DNA from: Lachnospiraceae bacterium
GTDB taxonomy: Bacteria > Bacillota > Clostridia > Lachnospirales > Lachnospiraceae
Direction: 5' to 3'
NCBI GenBank assembly: GCA_014804645.1
Contig: JAAUZI010000039.1
Span: forward strand, 54,072-97,648
DNA: 43,577 bases
Below, one piece after another: positions 29,629 through 38,368 of the stretch. The notes under the pieces were generated by a model. That model worked only from the letters and a program-made list of their open reading frames with translations, had not been told where the DNA came from and made no database searches. The stretch's first letter is position 1. Each line of letters opens with the position of its first letter. The translations under genes and the position numbers were made by a program.

Positions 29629-30006
29629 AATAGTTTTTCTTGACGGATTCCATGTCGGAAAATTTTACAATGACTATGTACGATATGCCACCGTAGGCTG
29701 CACTTCGTGAACAATGCCAAGCTATGAATGATTACTATTGGACATTAAATGGTCTTCCGGCACAGCTTTATGTTCGGAAACAGCAGGCTCCAAATGCGGA
29801 ATGACGGCTGAGCAGAGAACAATTCCAATATAATAAAAACTAATGAATCCGGCGTTTCATGAACGATAACGCCGGATTCGTTGTTTCACTATAAAGTACC
29901 AATCTCTCTGTTCCGATACTTGCGCATGATTTTGCCCTTACCTTACGGTCAAAAAACTAAGGTATTTGGAATAAAGAGTCAAAATAGATTGGAGTAGCGT
30001 TCCTAA
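29629..30006. other. AT-rich intergenic region with terminator and possible gene remnant
   Basis: This 378-bp gap lies between the second Rpn-type gene and the SIR2 gene. It holds a strong terminator (29845-29879) and a short IR TACCTT...AAGGTA (29951-29973). A 26-codon open stretch from 29726 reads MNDYYWTLNGLPAQLYVRKQ and then QAPNAE before a stop. It has protein-like composition but no ribosome binding site or extension, so it is best read as a decayed gene fragment. Confidence 0.4.
29845..29879 (-). terminator. Terminator downstream of the SIR2-like gene
   Basis: GAATCCGGCGTT pairs perfectly with AACGCCGGATTC around an 11-base loop. On the minus strand it is followed by ATTAGTTTTTATTATA, matching the end of the SIR2 operon. 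Confidence 0.75.
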
Positions 30007-31149
30007 TCACCCTAGCCCTGCAATCATATCGGGTAATTCGTCATAAGTACTCCAAATTGGAATAATTCCTCGATTATTCCAATAACTATACTGCGCATAT
30101 AACCTGTTAATTAATTGTATATTTATATATAGGTATTGCTCTTCATGCAACTTTGCCAAATCTCTTCCACATATTCTTTTGATCAAGTCGTCAAGGCAAA
30201 TAAAAATATAATGCTTACTCAATGCTTTCTTTTGTTCGGAACCAATATTTTTGATAATTCTTCTGAAATTGTAATCGTCCCCTGAAAAACCCATAAAAAC
30301 ACAGCTTGTTTCAACTAATGCATTCGCTTGGACAGAATTCTCCCATCTATAAGCCTCTCGCTCTAATTCATAATAACTGTCTTCTGTCAGCACAATTTCC
30401 TCTGACTCTTTCCCGAGCTTTGAGTTTACTATTTTTAATGCGCCATGGGGATGATTAATATGTATTTTTTTGCTTGTGTCATGTTTCTCTAAATCGCAGT
30501 CGCATACGACCGATACCTCTTTTTCAGTCAATCCTGCCATTTCGCAGAGGCAGAACTCCGCAATATCGTCGTAGTTGTACGTTATGATTGTTCCCCTCTT
30601 CCTTTTTTTCAACAGCCCGGCTAGTTTGCCAACTGCCTGATTAGCCAGGCAAGCTTTTAAATCATCACTTTCCTTATCGATGCTCAAAGAATTCCTAACT
30701 AACTCTTTTAATATCTGTTTCTGTAACTTTCTCCTCTCTTCCGCGCCAAGATCACCGCTAATCAAATTCTCGATGTAATTCCACATATACTCTGCAGACT
30801 CTAATACATTTATTCCCGAAAATATATTGTCGCCCTTTCCCATATAAGCATTCTTTACTTTTTCCCGGAATTTTCTATGGTTTGTTATTTGATTCAATTT
30901 ATCCTGACGAGCCTTCACAAAAGTTTTTTCATCTTCATCAGTTCTTGTATTAGCGCCAGGATCTATTTCCGATAATCTCGCCCACATTTTTGCCAGTAAA
31001 GTGTTCCAACCAGGTAACCCTGCCGGCACACTGACCCCAGCACCTAATATCCAAGTTACCTTATCTTCACTCACTTTTTCTTTTAATGCCTGATAGTTCC
31101 TTTCGTTGAGACTTAGGATATTCTTATCAAGTACATCCTTTAGCTGCAT
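30007..31149 (-). CDS. SIR2-like domain protein (defence-type)
   Basis: This 380-residue protein has an N-terminal SIR2-like domain: the NAD-binding glycine motif VTWILGAGVSVPAGLPGW (residues 31-48), TYNYDD with the Asn-Tyr-Asp core at 190-195, HPHGAL with the candidate catalytic His at 233-238, and CVFMGFSGDDYNFRRI near 283-298. Helices between these blocks and at the C-terminus have no recognisable domain. Such stand-alone SIR2-like proteins are NAD+-consuming effectors in several anti-phage systems (Thoeris, DSR, pAgo-SIR2). The start at 31149 lies seven bases after the stop of the 950-residue protein gene, so the two are one operon. A TTG at 31179 is an unlikely alternative start. AT content is clearly higher than in the flanking genes. 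Confidence 0.85.
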   Translation of the reverse strand: MQLKDVLDKNILSLNERNYQALKEKVSEDKVTWILGAGVSVPAGLPGWNTLLAKMWARLSEIDPGANTRTDEDEKTFVKARQDKLNQITNHRKFREKVKNAYMGKGDNIFSGINVLESAEYMWNYIENLISGDLGAEERRKLQKQILKELVRNSLSIDKESDDLKACLANQAVGKLAGLLKKRKRGTIITYNYDDIAEFCLCEMAGLTEKEVSVVCDCDLEKHDTSKKIHINHPHGALKIVNSKLGKESEEIVLTEDSYYELEREAYRWENSVQANALVETSCVFMGFSGDDYNFRRIIKNIGSEQKKALSKHYIFICLDDLIKRICGRDLAKLHEEQYLYINIQLINRLYAQYSYWNNRGIIPIWSTYDELPDMIAGLG

Positions 31150-31156
31150 GTTATTC

Positions 31157-34009
31157 TCAATCCTTTCCCTCTTTCGCAATATCTTGCCAAGCTCCTGTTA
31201 CTTTTTTAAGCAATTGATATGTATCCTTTACAGAATTCATATTCGTCAAATGACTGACTTCTTCAACATCTTTAAAGCATTTCCCTTTATAAAAGTCCAG
31301 GCAATTTTGAAGATATTCTTCCACATACTTTATTCCCACATAATGACGTTTCTCTGTTCCCTCATATTCTTCCAGCAGCTTATCAAGCCAATCACACACG
31401 CGCTCCATGTAATCATCGCCATGTCTCTGATATTTAAAACCATTTTGTTCCCAGTGCTGCACTTTGCCTTCTATCTTCCGGCGAACCGATTTCCCCAGTT
31501 TTCCCTGTATTCCATAGCACACCTTTAACTCTATTGCAATGCGGAACGTATAAGGAAAGGCTTTTTCACAAATCCAGGTCTCGTATAAAAAACACAGTAT
31601 GAAATCTTCTACCGGCAAATTCAAAGTTTCTGCCGCCATACAATCAGCAAAGCATTCCTTGAACAGATCCTGCAAATTCCCAATAACTTCTTCCATAGTC
31701 ATTAATACCTCTGACTCTATATTTACAAGACCTGTTTCAAAGGAATTACCATTTGTATAATACCCCAAAATTGCCCGAATCAGCTGTTCCTCTTCTCTAT
31801 CAAACTCGTTACTTTTCTCTTGTACCAATTTATATGTCGAAGTCTCTTTCCATATATTCGCTTCAGAAAAAGGTACTGACTTCCCCTTCAAAAAGGACAC
31901 CAGATCTTCCGCCACTTCTACCTGGCAACACAAATATTTGTGATATGTATCACGCAAAAAAGAGTCTTCGTCCTCCAATTCGCCAGAGTTCCAAATAATG
32001 TTCTCTAAATATTCTGCCGCTATCGGATACAAATTTCTGGCGTAGAGCGTTTCTTTGCTAAGTTTATCAAACTCACTTCGCATCCTCTGCAAAAGATCCA
32101 ATTCTAAATTATGCTGGAACTCACCAATTCGCTTTGTTACAATCTGCCGACATTGCTCTTCTATTTTTTCTTGGTCTTTAATTGAAAAACGTATTTTAAA
32201 AGATTTTAAAATATCTTTTTCCAGATTTTCTATAAGGCTGTCGTATAATCCATTACTGATAATCACGGCACTGTTTGCAGAAAGACTCTTTAAAAAGGCG
32301 GTCTGACGATCCGCTCTCTTTCTCTCGCCGCAAAAATGATAACACTCATGAAGAAGTCGGAACATTGTTCCGCGAAAGTCATAAAGGCTCATTTCGGGCA
32401 CGGATATGATAATCAATGAACATTCCACCTCATCCGCCGGGTCCAAATAGGAAAAAAGATCATATGCCGTTGTCAAATCACAGCCACCACTTGTCACAAC
32501 GAATGTGAACCGGGGTTTTTGTTCGCTTTCTTCTGTCTCCACCAAACTTGCCGCCATATCATTTATATAATGATTGTAGAAAAACAACAGTTTCGTAGCA
32601 GAACCAATGGATGGATGAGAAAGAGATTCTCCCTCAATAAACAATCTGTCGGAGCGCCGCAGATCCGCCAAATAGTCTTCTATTTTTTCTCTAAATATTT
32701 TCAACGCGTCCATCATTTGCTCAGAATACCAGCACGCCTCTTCCGCATCATCCAAATCCCTGATTATCTCTAATGTCTTTTTCACATTAGCGCTCATCGC
32801 CTTAAAAGCGGCACCAATCACTTCCTTTATATCAAAGCAGTGAGAAAACTGTACTAAAGCCAGATAAGCTTTCATCACAGTCTGTAAACCATTTATTCCA
32901 CGTATAGGAATATCAGATTCCTTCACAAACTTCTTTAGTATATCAATAATATCCTGAAATTCCTGCTGGTATTCTCTGTATATCCTACTTGTATCACTTT
33001 CAAGAGGATGGAAGTCCTCTTCCGCATCGATTCCCACTCGCACCGAGGAACGTGTATGTTGAATATACTTCTCAAATAGTTCATGCTCGGGGTTCAGTAG
33101 GTTTCCATCATAAAATAGTGGCACAAAAAAATCAAAAGGCATGTCTGATAGTATCAAGCAGTCCGAATTACCAAATACTTGATATAGTTTCGTAGATTGT
33201 TCTTCTTTTTGGATTTCTCTAATTTTAAAAACTTTGTCCAATTCTTTGTCAAAATAGCTCTTAAATTGAGACGCTGAAACACCGTCCCGCAAATTTACTC
33301 TGATAGACAGTTTTACTTTATCCAACTCCGGTAAATTGTGTAAATTGTTCAAGCCCTCTCTGGCAAAACCAGAAATCGCATAACTGTTGGATAACATGGC
33401 ATAGGATTTACCCTCGTCAACAATCCGTTCTTTTCTTAAATAATCCAATATGGTAATTACCTTTTTCAGGTTATCGCTTAAGAACAGCAAAACAAAATCA
33501 GCATATCCTACTGACGGCATTATTGCGCAGTGAATCTCACTCAAATTACTCCCAGTTTCTTTTGCCGCTCGCGCAATTACGGATTGCATTGTTTCAATCA
33601 GATTATCCTGTATCTTTACACACTTTTCCGACAAATTAATCATCGCAACAGAGATAAAGGGAAACTTCTCCAAAATATTATCACATTCTTTTGAATTGTC
33701 ATTATGACACCCCAATTTATGCCAGACATCATATGCAAAGCCCCTACGCTCCAATTTTTGGCAACATTGCACGTCAGGAAAATAGAGTTTTAAAGTATAC
33801 TTATCCCCAAAATTATCTCCTATATCAACGTTTCCACCAAAGTCAGCCACCCCTTTGGGCCTCATCTGATACCACTGATCGGTGCAGACAATATCCATAC
33901 CATCATAATGGCCAAACATAAGATAGCGATAGGTTTTCGTGTCATCCTGATTGATACACACCATACGTTTTTTCAGAGTAATCATCATCCCGTTAAATTT
34001 CTTATCCAT
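31157..34009 (-). CDS. 950-residue protein of unknown family with HExxH motif
   Basis: I do not recognise the family. The protein is largely soluble and alternating alpha/beta in the first 330 residues (TYRYLMFGHYDGMDIVC, AIMPSVGYADFVLLFLSD), then mostly helical. Near residue 554 is RLLHECYHFCGERKR, an HExxH zinc-metallopeptidase motif (His554, Glu555, His558), preceded by FTFVVTSGGCDLTTAYDLF and VECSLIIISVPEMSLYDF. The motif is in the right secondary-structure setting, but a third ligand was not identified. It lies between the 53-residue peptide gene and the SIR2 gene in an AT-rich island. A weak AAAGGG lies 12 bases before the ATG. Possible roles (sensor/protease of a defence or toxin system, processing of the upstream peptide) are inference. 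Confidence 0.8.
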   Translation of the reverse strand: MDKKFNGMMITLKKRMVCINQDDTKTYRYLMFGHYDGMDIVCTDQWYQMRPKGVADFGGNVDIGDNFGDKYTLKLYFPDVQCCQKLERRGFAYDVWHKLGCHNDNSKECDNILEKFPFISVAMINLSEKCVKIQDNLIETMQSVIARAAKETGSNLSEIHCAIMPSVGYADFVLLFLSDNLKKVITILDYLRKERIVDEGKSYAMLSNSYAISGFAREGLNNLHNLPELDKVKLSIRVNLRDGVSASQFKSYFDKELDKVFKIREIQKEEQSTKLYQVFGNSDCLILSDMPFDFFVPLFYDGNLLNPEHELFEKYIQHTRSSVRVGIDAEEDFHPLESDTSRIYREYQQEFQDIIDILKKFVKESDIPIRGINGLQTVMKAYLALVQFSHCFDIKEVIGAAFKAMSANVKKTLEIIRDLDDAEEACWYSEQMMDALKIFREKIEDYLADLRRSDRLFIEGESLSHPSIGSATKLLFFYNHYINDMAASLVETEESEQKPRFTFVVTSGGCDLTTAYDLFSYLDPADEVECSLIIISVPEMSLYDFRGTMFRLLHECYHFCGERKRADRQTAFLKSLSANSAVIISNGLYDSLIENLEKDILKSFKIRFSIKDQEKIEEQCRQIVTKRIGEFQHNLELDLLQRMRSEFDKLSKETLYARNLYPIAAEYLENIIWNSGELEDEDSFLRDTYHKYLCCQVEVAEDLVSFLKGKSVPFSEANIWKETSTYKLVQEKSNEFDREEEQLIRAILGYYTNGNSFETGLVNIESEVLMTMEEVIGNLQDLFKECFADCMAAETLNLPVEDFILCFLYETWICEKAFPYTFRIAIELKVCYGIQGKLGKSVRRKIEGKVQHWEQNGFKYQRHGDDYMERVCDWLDKLLEEYEGTEKRHYVGIKYVEEYLQNCLDFYKGKCFKDVEEVSHLTNMNSVKDTYQLLKKVTGAWQDIAKEGKD

Positions 34010-34050
34010 ATTGCTGTATATCCCTTTCTTGTCCCTTTTGTAATCATAAC

Positions 34051-34090
34051 AAAAACCCTGTAAATAGAGAATTCTCTACTATACAGGGCC
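34051..34090 (-). terminator. Terminator/attenuator between the peptide gene and the HExxH-protein gene
   Basis: On the minus strand CCCTGTATAG-TAGAGAA pairs with TTCTCTA-TTTACAGGG and is followed by TTTTTG. The stem has an almost loop-free centre (AGAGAATTCTCT). It sits 23 bases past the peptide stop and 41 bases before the 950-residue gene, so that gene depends on read-through. Confidence 0.85.
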
Positions 34091-34113
34091 TATATTAATC
34101 ATGTAAGCCGTTT

Positions 34114-34275
34114 TTAAATCCCGCGACTGGACGGACTGAATATCTTGGCCTTGCCTGCGTATCCTCCAGTAGTCGGCATCTTCATCTTGCCTTTTGAGAG
34201 CAGATTACTGGTAACTCCTGCCGGGACCTTTCTTTTTGTTGTCTGTGTATTTTTTATTATAGAATTTGTTTTCAT
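34114..34275 (-). CDS. 53-residue peptide gene heading the SIR2/HExxH operon
   Basis: The peptide starts MKTNSIIKNTQTTKRKVPAG and ends KIFSPSSRGI; in between it has VTSNLLSKGKMKMPTTGG and YAGKA. It is basic (about ten Lys/Arg), rich in Ser, Thr and Gly, and has no cysteine, signal peptide or membrane helix. AAAGGA lies 11 bases before the ATG, and a promoter-like pair lies at 34311-34339. A terminator follows it closely, so it is made from a short abundant transcript with partial read-through to the HExxH and SIR2 genes. No family was recognised. Options are a RiPP-like precursor, an inhibitor of the downstream effectors, or a proteolysis substrate; none is shown. Confidence 0.65.
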   Translation of the reverse strand: MKTNSIIKNTQTTKRKVPAGVTSNLLSKGKMKMPTTGGYAGKAKIFSPSSRGI

Positions 34276-34310
34276 ATTTAATACTGTCCTTTATATTTTT
34301 ATATTATGTA

Positions 34311-34339
34311 ATTTTAGCAAATAATCGCATAAAATGCAA
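34311..34339 (-). promoter_or_regulatory. Promoter of the peptide/HExxH/SIR2 operon
   Basis: On the minus strand TTGCAT (34339-34334), 17 bases, TAAAAT (34316-34311). The -10 is good and the -35 weak. It lies 36 bases before the peptide start codon. Confidence 0.5.
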
Positions 34340-34414
34340 CCACTTTTTGGATTTTACTAATAAAACCTTAATTGTCTATAGTTGTCAGCTTTTCATATAT
34401 GTGTGTGTAAAATA

Positions 34415-34452
34415 AAATCCGATGTTTTCCGATTGGAAAACATCGGATTTTT
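34415..34452. terminator. Terminator of the type IV pilus operon
   Basis: AAATCCGATGTTTTCC pairs perfectly with GGAAAACATCGGATTT around GATT, with T runs on both strands. It lies 13 bases past the stop of the long prepilin and separates the pilus operon from the AT-rich island. Confidence 0.92.
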
Positions 34453-34464
34453 CTCATTATGTAG

Positions 34465-37017
34465 TTAATTTGCTATCCAGCCGTTGGTTCCATTCCAGGT
34501 TAGGTTGACAACCGTGCTCCAGGTGCCGCCAACCAATTCCTGATACTGGGCGGTTGTTGCCTGTATGGAAAAACGTGAAGTATCATCAATATAATACACT
34601 GGTCCATACTCCGTGAGGGTGGGGCAGTACATCGCCTTAAGTGTAGCTCCTGTGATGTTCGGGTCTTTGAAACAGAATATCACTTTCCCCGCACAACCCT
34701 TTATATTATCCATCAAATCCTGGGTCAGTGTAACGCCTCCAACATTCAGAGGCATATCATACTCCTTATACCAACGCGGGTTCAGAGGATCTGCAGGAAT
34801 ATCGTTATTATAATGATCCCAGAAGTTATCCGCCCAACTGGGATTTTCTGCAAGCAGCTCATCATATGACTTCTCTCTAAACGGCAATCTTCCAAGGAAC
34901 GGATTATACTCGTAAATCATCGAAATTGTTCCGTCCGCCGCATCCGTCAATGCCTTACACTCCGCTTTATCCGCTGCAGTAAGGGTAAAGGTGAGTACGG
35001 AATCCCCATCCGGAACTTCTTTCTTTTTCTCATTGCCAGTCACCGTAATATCCCGTCGAACATCATTAATATAACCGGGGCGATCGGCCACTACGCCGAC
35101 AAATCTCTTCAGGTCAATAAAATGATAATCGTGATCATCTTCATCCCACCCACGGTCGAATTGGAAGTGAACCTTATAATCTGTAATTGTATCTGCCGTT
35201 GTCACAAATATTTTATTGTCTCTCTGCCAGGAGCAGCCTGCATCCAGCGCATTTCTGTACAGAACAGAAACCTCTTCTACCTCATAGTCGTCCACAACTG
35301 TTTCGCTGACCAGATTCCCGCTCTCATCCAAATATTCATAAGTCAACTCTATCTTATAACCTGCCACTCCCATCCCTGTATTGACATAGGAAGGACTTCC
35401 ATTATAGATAAAGAAATTTCTGTCAAATGTACGCCCATCATAATACGCCACAATATATGGCAAGCTATAAGACGGTCCCCAGTCCTGAACACTATTTCCC
35501 TCATGGTATGGCATTAATGTCAAATCCCATTGGTCACGAATATTGTTCAGATCCAAGTCTGCCTTTACCGGAGTATGCTGCGCTCTCTGCCAAGGATCAA
35601 AGGTATTTCCAAGGCTCGGCAAAGGATTTCCCTCACTGTCATAAGGAGTATACGTTACCTGAGCATTCCATTTATACATGATCTGGCCATCCCAAAACCA
35701 GAAATTTTCGTCGTCCAGATGACGGACAGCAATATCCAACTTGCCGTTTCTCTTCCACGCCTGATAATCAAGCACCCAGAAATCACTTACCGTACCATAT
35801 TTCAGACCGGACTTATTAGTTTGAATGGTGGAATCGGCAGGATTCACTCCCTCAGGATGCAACGCTGTTGCGGTCACCTTCAGCTTATAGCCCGGAGCCA
35901 TGTCACCTATAAGTTTAAACATCACATAAGGGACATTGTTCTCAACTCCTTGCCCGGTAACCGTAATCATACTCTCAGCAGGTACAGTTATCGTGTTGCC
36001 AGCATCATCTGTCTTGGTAAACTCATAGGACCAGGTGGCTGTATAGGGATTGACATAGTCCACGTCATACCACACACCGGGTACTTTCTCCAGACTGCTG
36101 CCAAGCATAGATGCTGTAACTTTGTAAGTCGCCCCTGATTTGTTGACCTTACCGCCAGTCTTATAGCCGTTTACATTGACAGACTTCACCCGTCTGACCA
36201 GAACTTTTACATTTATTGTGGCGACAGACGAGTCCTTGGGCACCACATCAAAAGTAAAACTTGCGTCTGCGCCGGTTCCGGTCTCGGCCAGCCCTACCTT
36301 GATTTGGGCTGTACGGGAATCCATATGGGTTACAGATGTATCCGAACTGATATTGCCGGACAAATTCTGAATCTCATAGTCCTGATTGGATGTGCCTGTT
36401 ACTCGCACAGCCAGATCATATTCCTGTCCCGGCTCCAGAACCAGTATATTCTCCACGTAGAGACTCTTTGCACCGGCAAGAGCGCTGTTTAAGTCTTCAT
36501 TGGCTCCATTGCGGGGAGTAACATGATAGTCGCTCTCATAACTTCTGCTACCCTCTTCAATCTTCAATGAAAAATCAAAATTGTTCGCAGCGACACGTCT
36601 TATGTTAAAACCAGCTATATTCTCCGCCAGAACCTGAGAGGCGCCACCATCCTTGCTGTACAACAGTTGTTTATCTGTGCTGTTGTAAGTTACTTCATAG
36701 CTGACTGAGACAGGCGTTCCCGACACCATCTCCTCTTTTTTTATTTTGAGGAGCGTTCCACCGACAGCATCGCTCGGCTCCTCTACCAGATTGGCGTCGA
36801 TAATCAGATTGGTCAGCAGATTGGCCGTAATCTGGGCTTGCTGCTGTAAGTCCAACTCCACATTGCCGTTCTGATAGCTTCTTGCGCTGATTACCATCGC
36901 ACTGCCCAAACCGGTTAGGACAACGCTGAAAATTGCCACCGTACACATCAGTTCAACCAGTGAAAATCCTTTGTGATTTCTCCTCAATCTCTTCAACCAA
37001 TTCATCATACCATTCAC
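34465..37017 (-). CDS. Giant minor prepilin (PilW/GspJ-like), about 850 residues
   Basis: The N-terminus is a class III (type IV) prepilin signal: basic NWLKRLRRNHKG, cleavage before Phe, then FSLVELMCTVAIFSVVLTGL with the Glu5 of mature pilins. About 130 residues of pilin-like globular start follow. The remaining 700 residues are beta-rich with Ig-like or adhesin-like texture (ILVLEPGQEYDLAVRVTG, FELTAADKAE-type strands, many Trp/Tyr). Ordinary PilW/GspJ proteins have 200-350 residues, so this is a tip pilin with a fused adhesin-like ectodomain. The start chosen is the GTG at 37017 with GGAG five bases upstream; ATG at 37008 or GTG at 37047 are alternatives. It is the last gene of the pilus operon. 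The ligand is unknown. Confidence 0.85.
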   Translation of the reverse strand: MNGMMNWLKRLRRNHKGFSLVELMCTVAIFSVVLTGLGSAMVISARSYQNGNVELDLQQQAQITANLLTNLIIDANLVEEPSDAVGGTLLKIKKEEMVSGTPVSVSYEVTYNSTDKQLLYSKDGGASQVLAENIAGFNIRRVAANNFDFSLKIEEGSRSYESDYHVTPRNGANEDLNSALAGAKSLYVENILVLEPGQEYDLAVRVTGTSNQDYEIQNLSGNISSDTSVTHMDSRTAQIKVGLAETGTGADASFTFDVVPKDSSVATINVKVLVRRVKSVNVNGYKTGGKVNKSGATYKVTASMLGSSLEKVPGVWYDVDYVNPYTATWSYEFTKTDDAGNTITVPAESMITVTGQGVENNVPYVMFKLIGDMAPGYKLKVTATALHPEGVNPADSTIQTNKSGLKYGTVSDFWVLDYQAWKRNGKLDIAVRHLDDENFWFWDGQIMYKWNAQVTYTPYDSEGNPLPSLGNTFDPWQRAQHTPVKADLDLNNIRDQWDLTLMPYHEGNSVQDWGPSYSLPYIVAYYDGRTFDRNFFIYNGSPSYVNTGMGVAGYKIELTYEYLDESGNLVSETVVDDYEVEEVSVLYRNALDAGCSWQRDNKIFVTTADTITDYKVHFQFDRGWDEDDHDYHFIDLKRFVGVVADRPGYINDVRRDITVTGNEKKKEVPDGDSVLTFTLTAADKAECKALTDAADGTISMIYEYNPFLGRLPFREKSYDELLAENPSWADNFWDHYNNDIPADPLNPRWYKEYDMPLNVGGVTLTQDLMDNIKGCAGKVIFCFKDPNITGATLKAMYCPTLTEYGPVYYIDDTSRFSIQATTAQYQELVGGTWSTVVNLTWNGTNGWIAN

Positions 37018-37061
37018 CAACTCTCCAGATTCCTGTTCACGGGTCACTTACGGCGTAGGAT

Positions 37062-37586
37062 CTAGTCTAATATTCTAACTTTTCCCGTAAGTTCTACCAA
37101 CTCTATCGTCTTCTTATAGCCTGTAGAAACCTTATAAACTTCTATTTTAGTGCAAACTCGGCCATCGGCCTCACTCACCAAAGCCCCACTGTCTCTCGTG
37201 AAAGCTATTCTCCTGTGAGTGGCATCCAGCGCCACTTCGGAACCATCATTATATGTAAAACGCAGATTTACGTCCTTATCACCGATAACCGCCTCTGTCG
37301 TCTGTGCCGTGGCGCCCGTTCTACCGCTCAGCGTATATTCTAAGACCGTCACACGCCCGTCCTTCACATAAAACTCCACCCAAGCCTCTTTCTTTCCCAT
37401 GGAATTAGTACGATTGCGGTTTAAGACAATTTCCACTTTCTTGGTGCATTCCTCCACTGGTTTCTTGCTGACCAGATTCAGTCCATATCCGGCCATGCCT
37501 GCAATCACTGCCATAAAAGCCAGAACAACAATTATTTCCACCAGAGACATGCCCCTGTTATCTACCTTTTCCATCTTTTTACCCAT
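37062..37586 (-). CDS. Type IV prepilin-like protein (GspH/FimT position)
   Basis: This 174-residue prepilin has signal EKVDNRG, cleavage after Gly12, then MSLVEIIVVLAFMAVIAGMA as the hydrophobic helix with Glu5. The globular domain is small (WVEFYVKDGRVTVLEYTLSG, VEVYK-type strands) and has no recognisable disulphide. Its position between the PilX-like and giant PilW-like genes matches the order of minor pilins that form the tip-initiation complex (H-I-J-K in type II secretion). AAAAAGATGG-type context and a short spacing of 13 bases to the upstream gene support co-transcription. Confidence 0.85.
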   Translation of the reverse strand: MGKKMEKVDNRGMSLVEIIVVLAFMAVIAGMAGYGLNLVSKKPVEECTKKVEIVLNRNRTNSMGKKEAWVEFYVKDGRVTVLEYTLSGRTGATAQTTEAVIGDKDVNLRFTYNDGSEVALDATHRRIAFTRDSGALVSEADGRVCTKIEVYKVSTGYKKTIELVELTGKVRILD

Positions 37587-37599
37587 CTATATCAACCCT

Positions 37600-38289
37600 T
37601 TACTGTTTCGTCCAGTTCATATAGTTCACGCATTTGCTGAAATTCAACTGCTCCTCTGTTCCTGCTGCTCCATAATGTCCGTTTTCGTCCGGCCATTGCA
37701 CCTCCGGAATCGTGATACAATAATCTGTGGAGATCATGGAAGTGTATCCATAACTGCTGTCATAGGTAAACTCCACTCCCCGCAAAATCAACCACCCCTC
37801 ACTGAATATCTTACTTTCATCAAACTTATCTGAGGGAGTGACTTGGACATACCAAACACCTCCGTCCGTGGGCTGTTTCGTTACCAGACCAATGCCTGTT
37901 TCCCATTTACGATTGCCATACTCATCATTCGGACAACGTCCGGCCCAGATCTTATTCATCTCCTGACAGAAGAGCCGCCTGTAATTGTCTTCCGCGTTTT
38001 GCGCGTCACCGGAGCCTGAATATTCCGACATCGCAGTAATATACGCTTTCGCAAAGGCCGTCTGAACATCCTCAACCAGCTGCGCCCGAAGTTCCTCCAC
38101 AGGTATTTCCGCCTGATAAAAACTCTCCTTGGTGCGATAATCGGTCACTTTCATCTGAAAATTCGAGCCGGATATGTATAACATAATCGTTGCCAGGATC
38201 GTCATAAAGGCCACCACCACCAGCACTGTCACTATGGCAGATCCCCTGTTATTCAGTTTGTTTCTTTTAGTTTTATGTGGCCTGCTCAT
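37600..38289 (-). CDS. Minor prepilin-like protein (PilX/GspK position)
   Basis: This 229-residue protein has N-terminal HKTKRNKLNNRG, then SAIVTVLVVVAFMTILATIM as a membrane helix. The cleavage-site Gly is present, but the usual Glu5 is replaced (mature start SAIVT), as is common in PilX/GspK proteins that cap the pilus tip. The body has VEELRAQLVEDVQTAF helices and an aromatic beta region with two or three cysteines (RRLFCQEM, WAGRCPND, TDYCITI). GGGAGAG lies before the ATG. The loss of Glu5 and position in the operon make a tip (K-type) role the best inference. Confidence 0.8.
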   Translation of the reverse strand: MSRPHKTKRNKLNNRGSAIVTVLVVVAFMTILATIMLYISGSNFQMKVTDYRTKESFYQAEIPVEELRAQLVEDVQTAFAKAYITAMSEYSGSGDAQNAEDNYRRLFCQEMNKIWAGRCPNDEYGNRKWETGIGLVTKQPTDGGVWYVQVTPSDKFDESKIFSEGWLILRGVEFTYDSSYGYTSMISTDYCITIPEVQWPDENGHYGAAGTEEQLNFSKCVNYMNWTKQ

Positions 38290-38368
38290 TTCTTTCTCTC
38301 TCCCGCATATCTAACTCCGGTTTCGACTTCAACATAGCGCTTTTCAATACTGAAAAGTTCCTGTCTTA

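Noticed and set aside
31157..34009. Restriction or helicase protein
   Set aside because: No Walker A, DEAD/DEAH or nuclease motif was found in the 950 residues.
30007..34339. Thoeris, DSR1/DSR2 or prokaryotic-Argonaute SIR2 system
   Set aside because: No TIR-domain, Argonaute or DSR-like long SIR2 protein was recognised; the partner protein has an HExxH motif instead.
38339..38356. Terminator between the PilV-like and PilX-like genes
   Set aside because: CTTTTCA-ATAC-TGAAAAG is a short palindrome without a T run; too weak to call a terminator.
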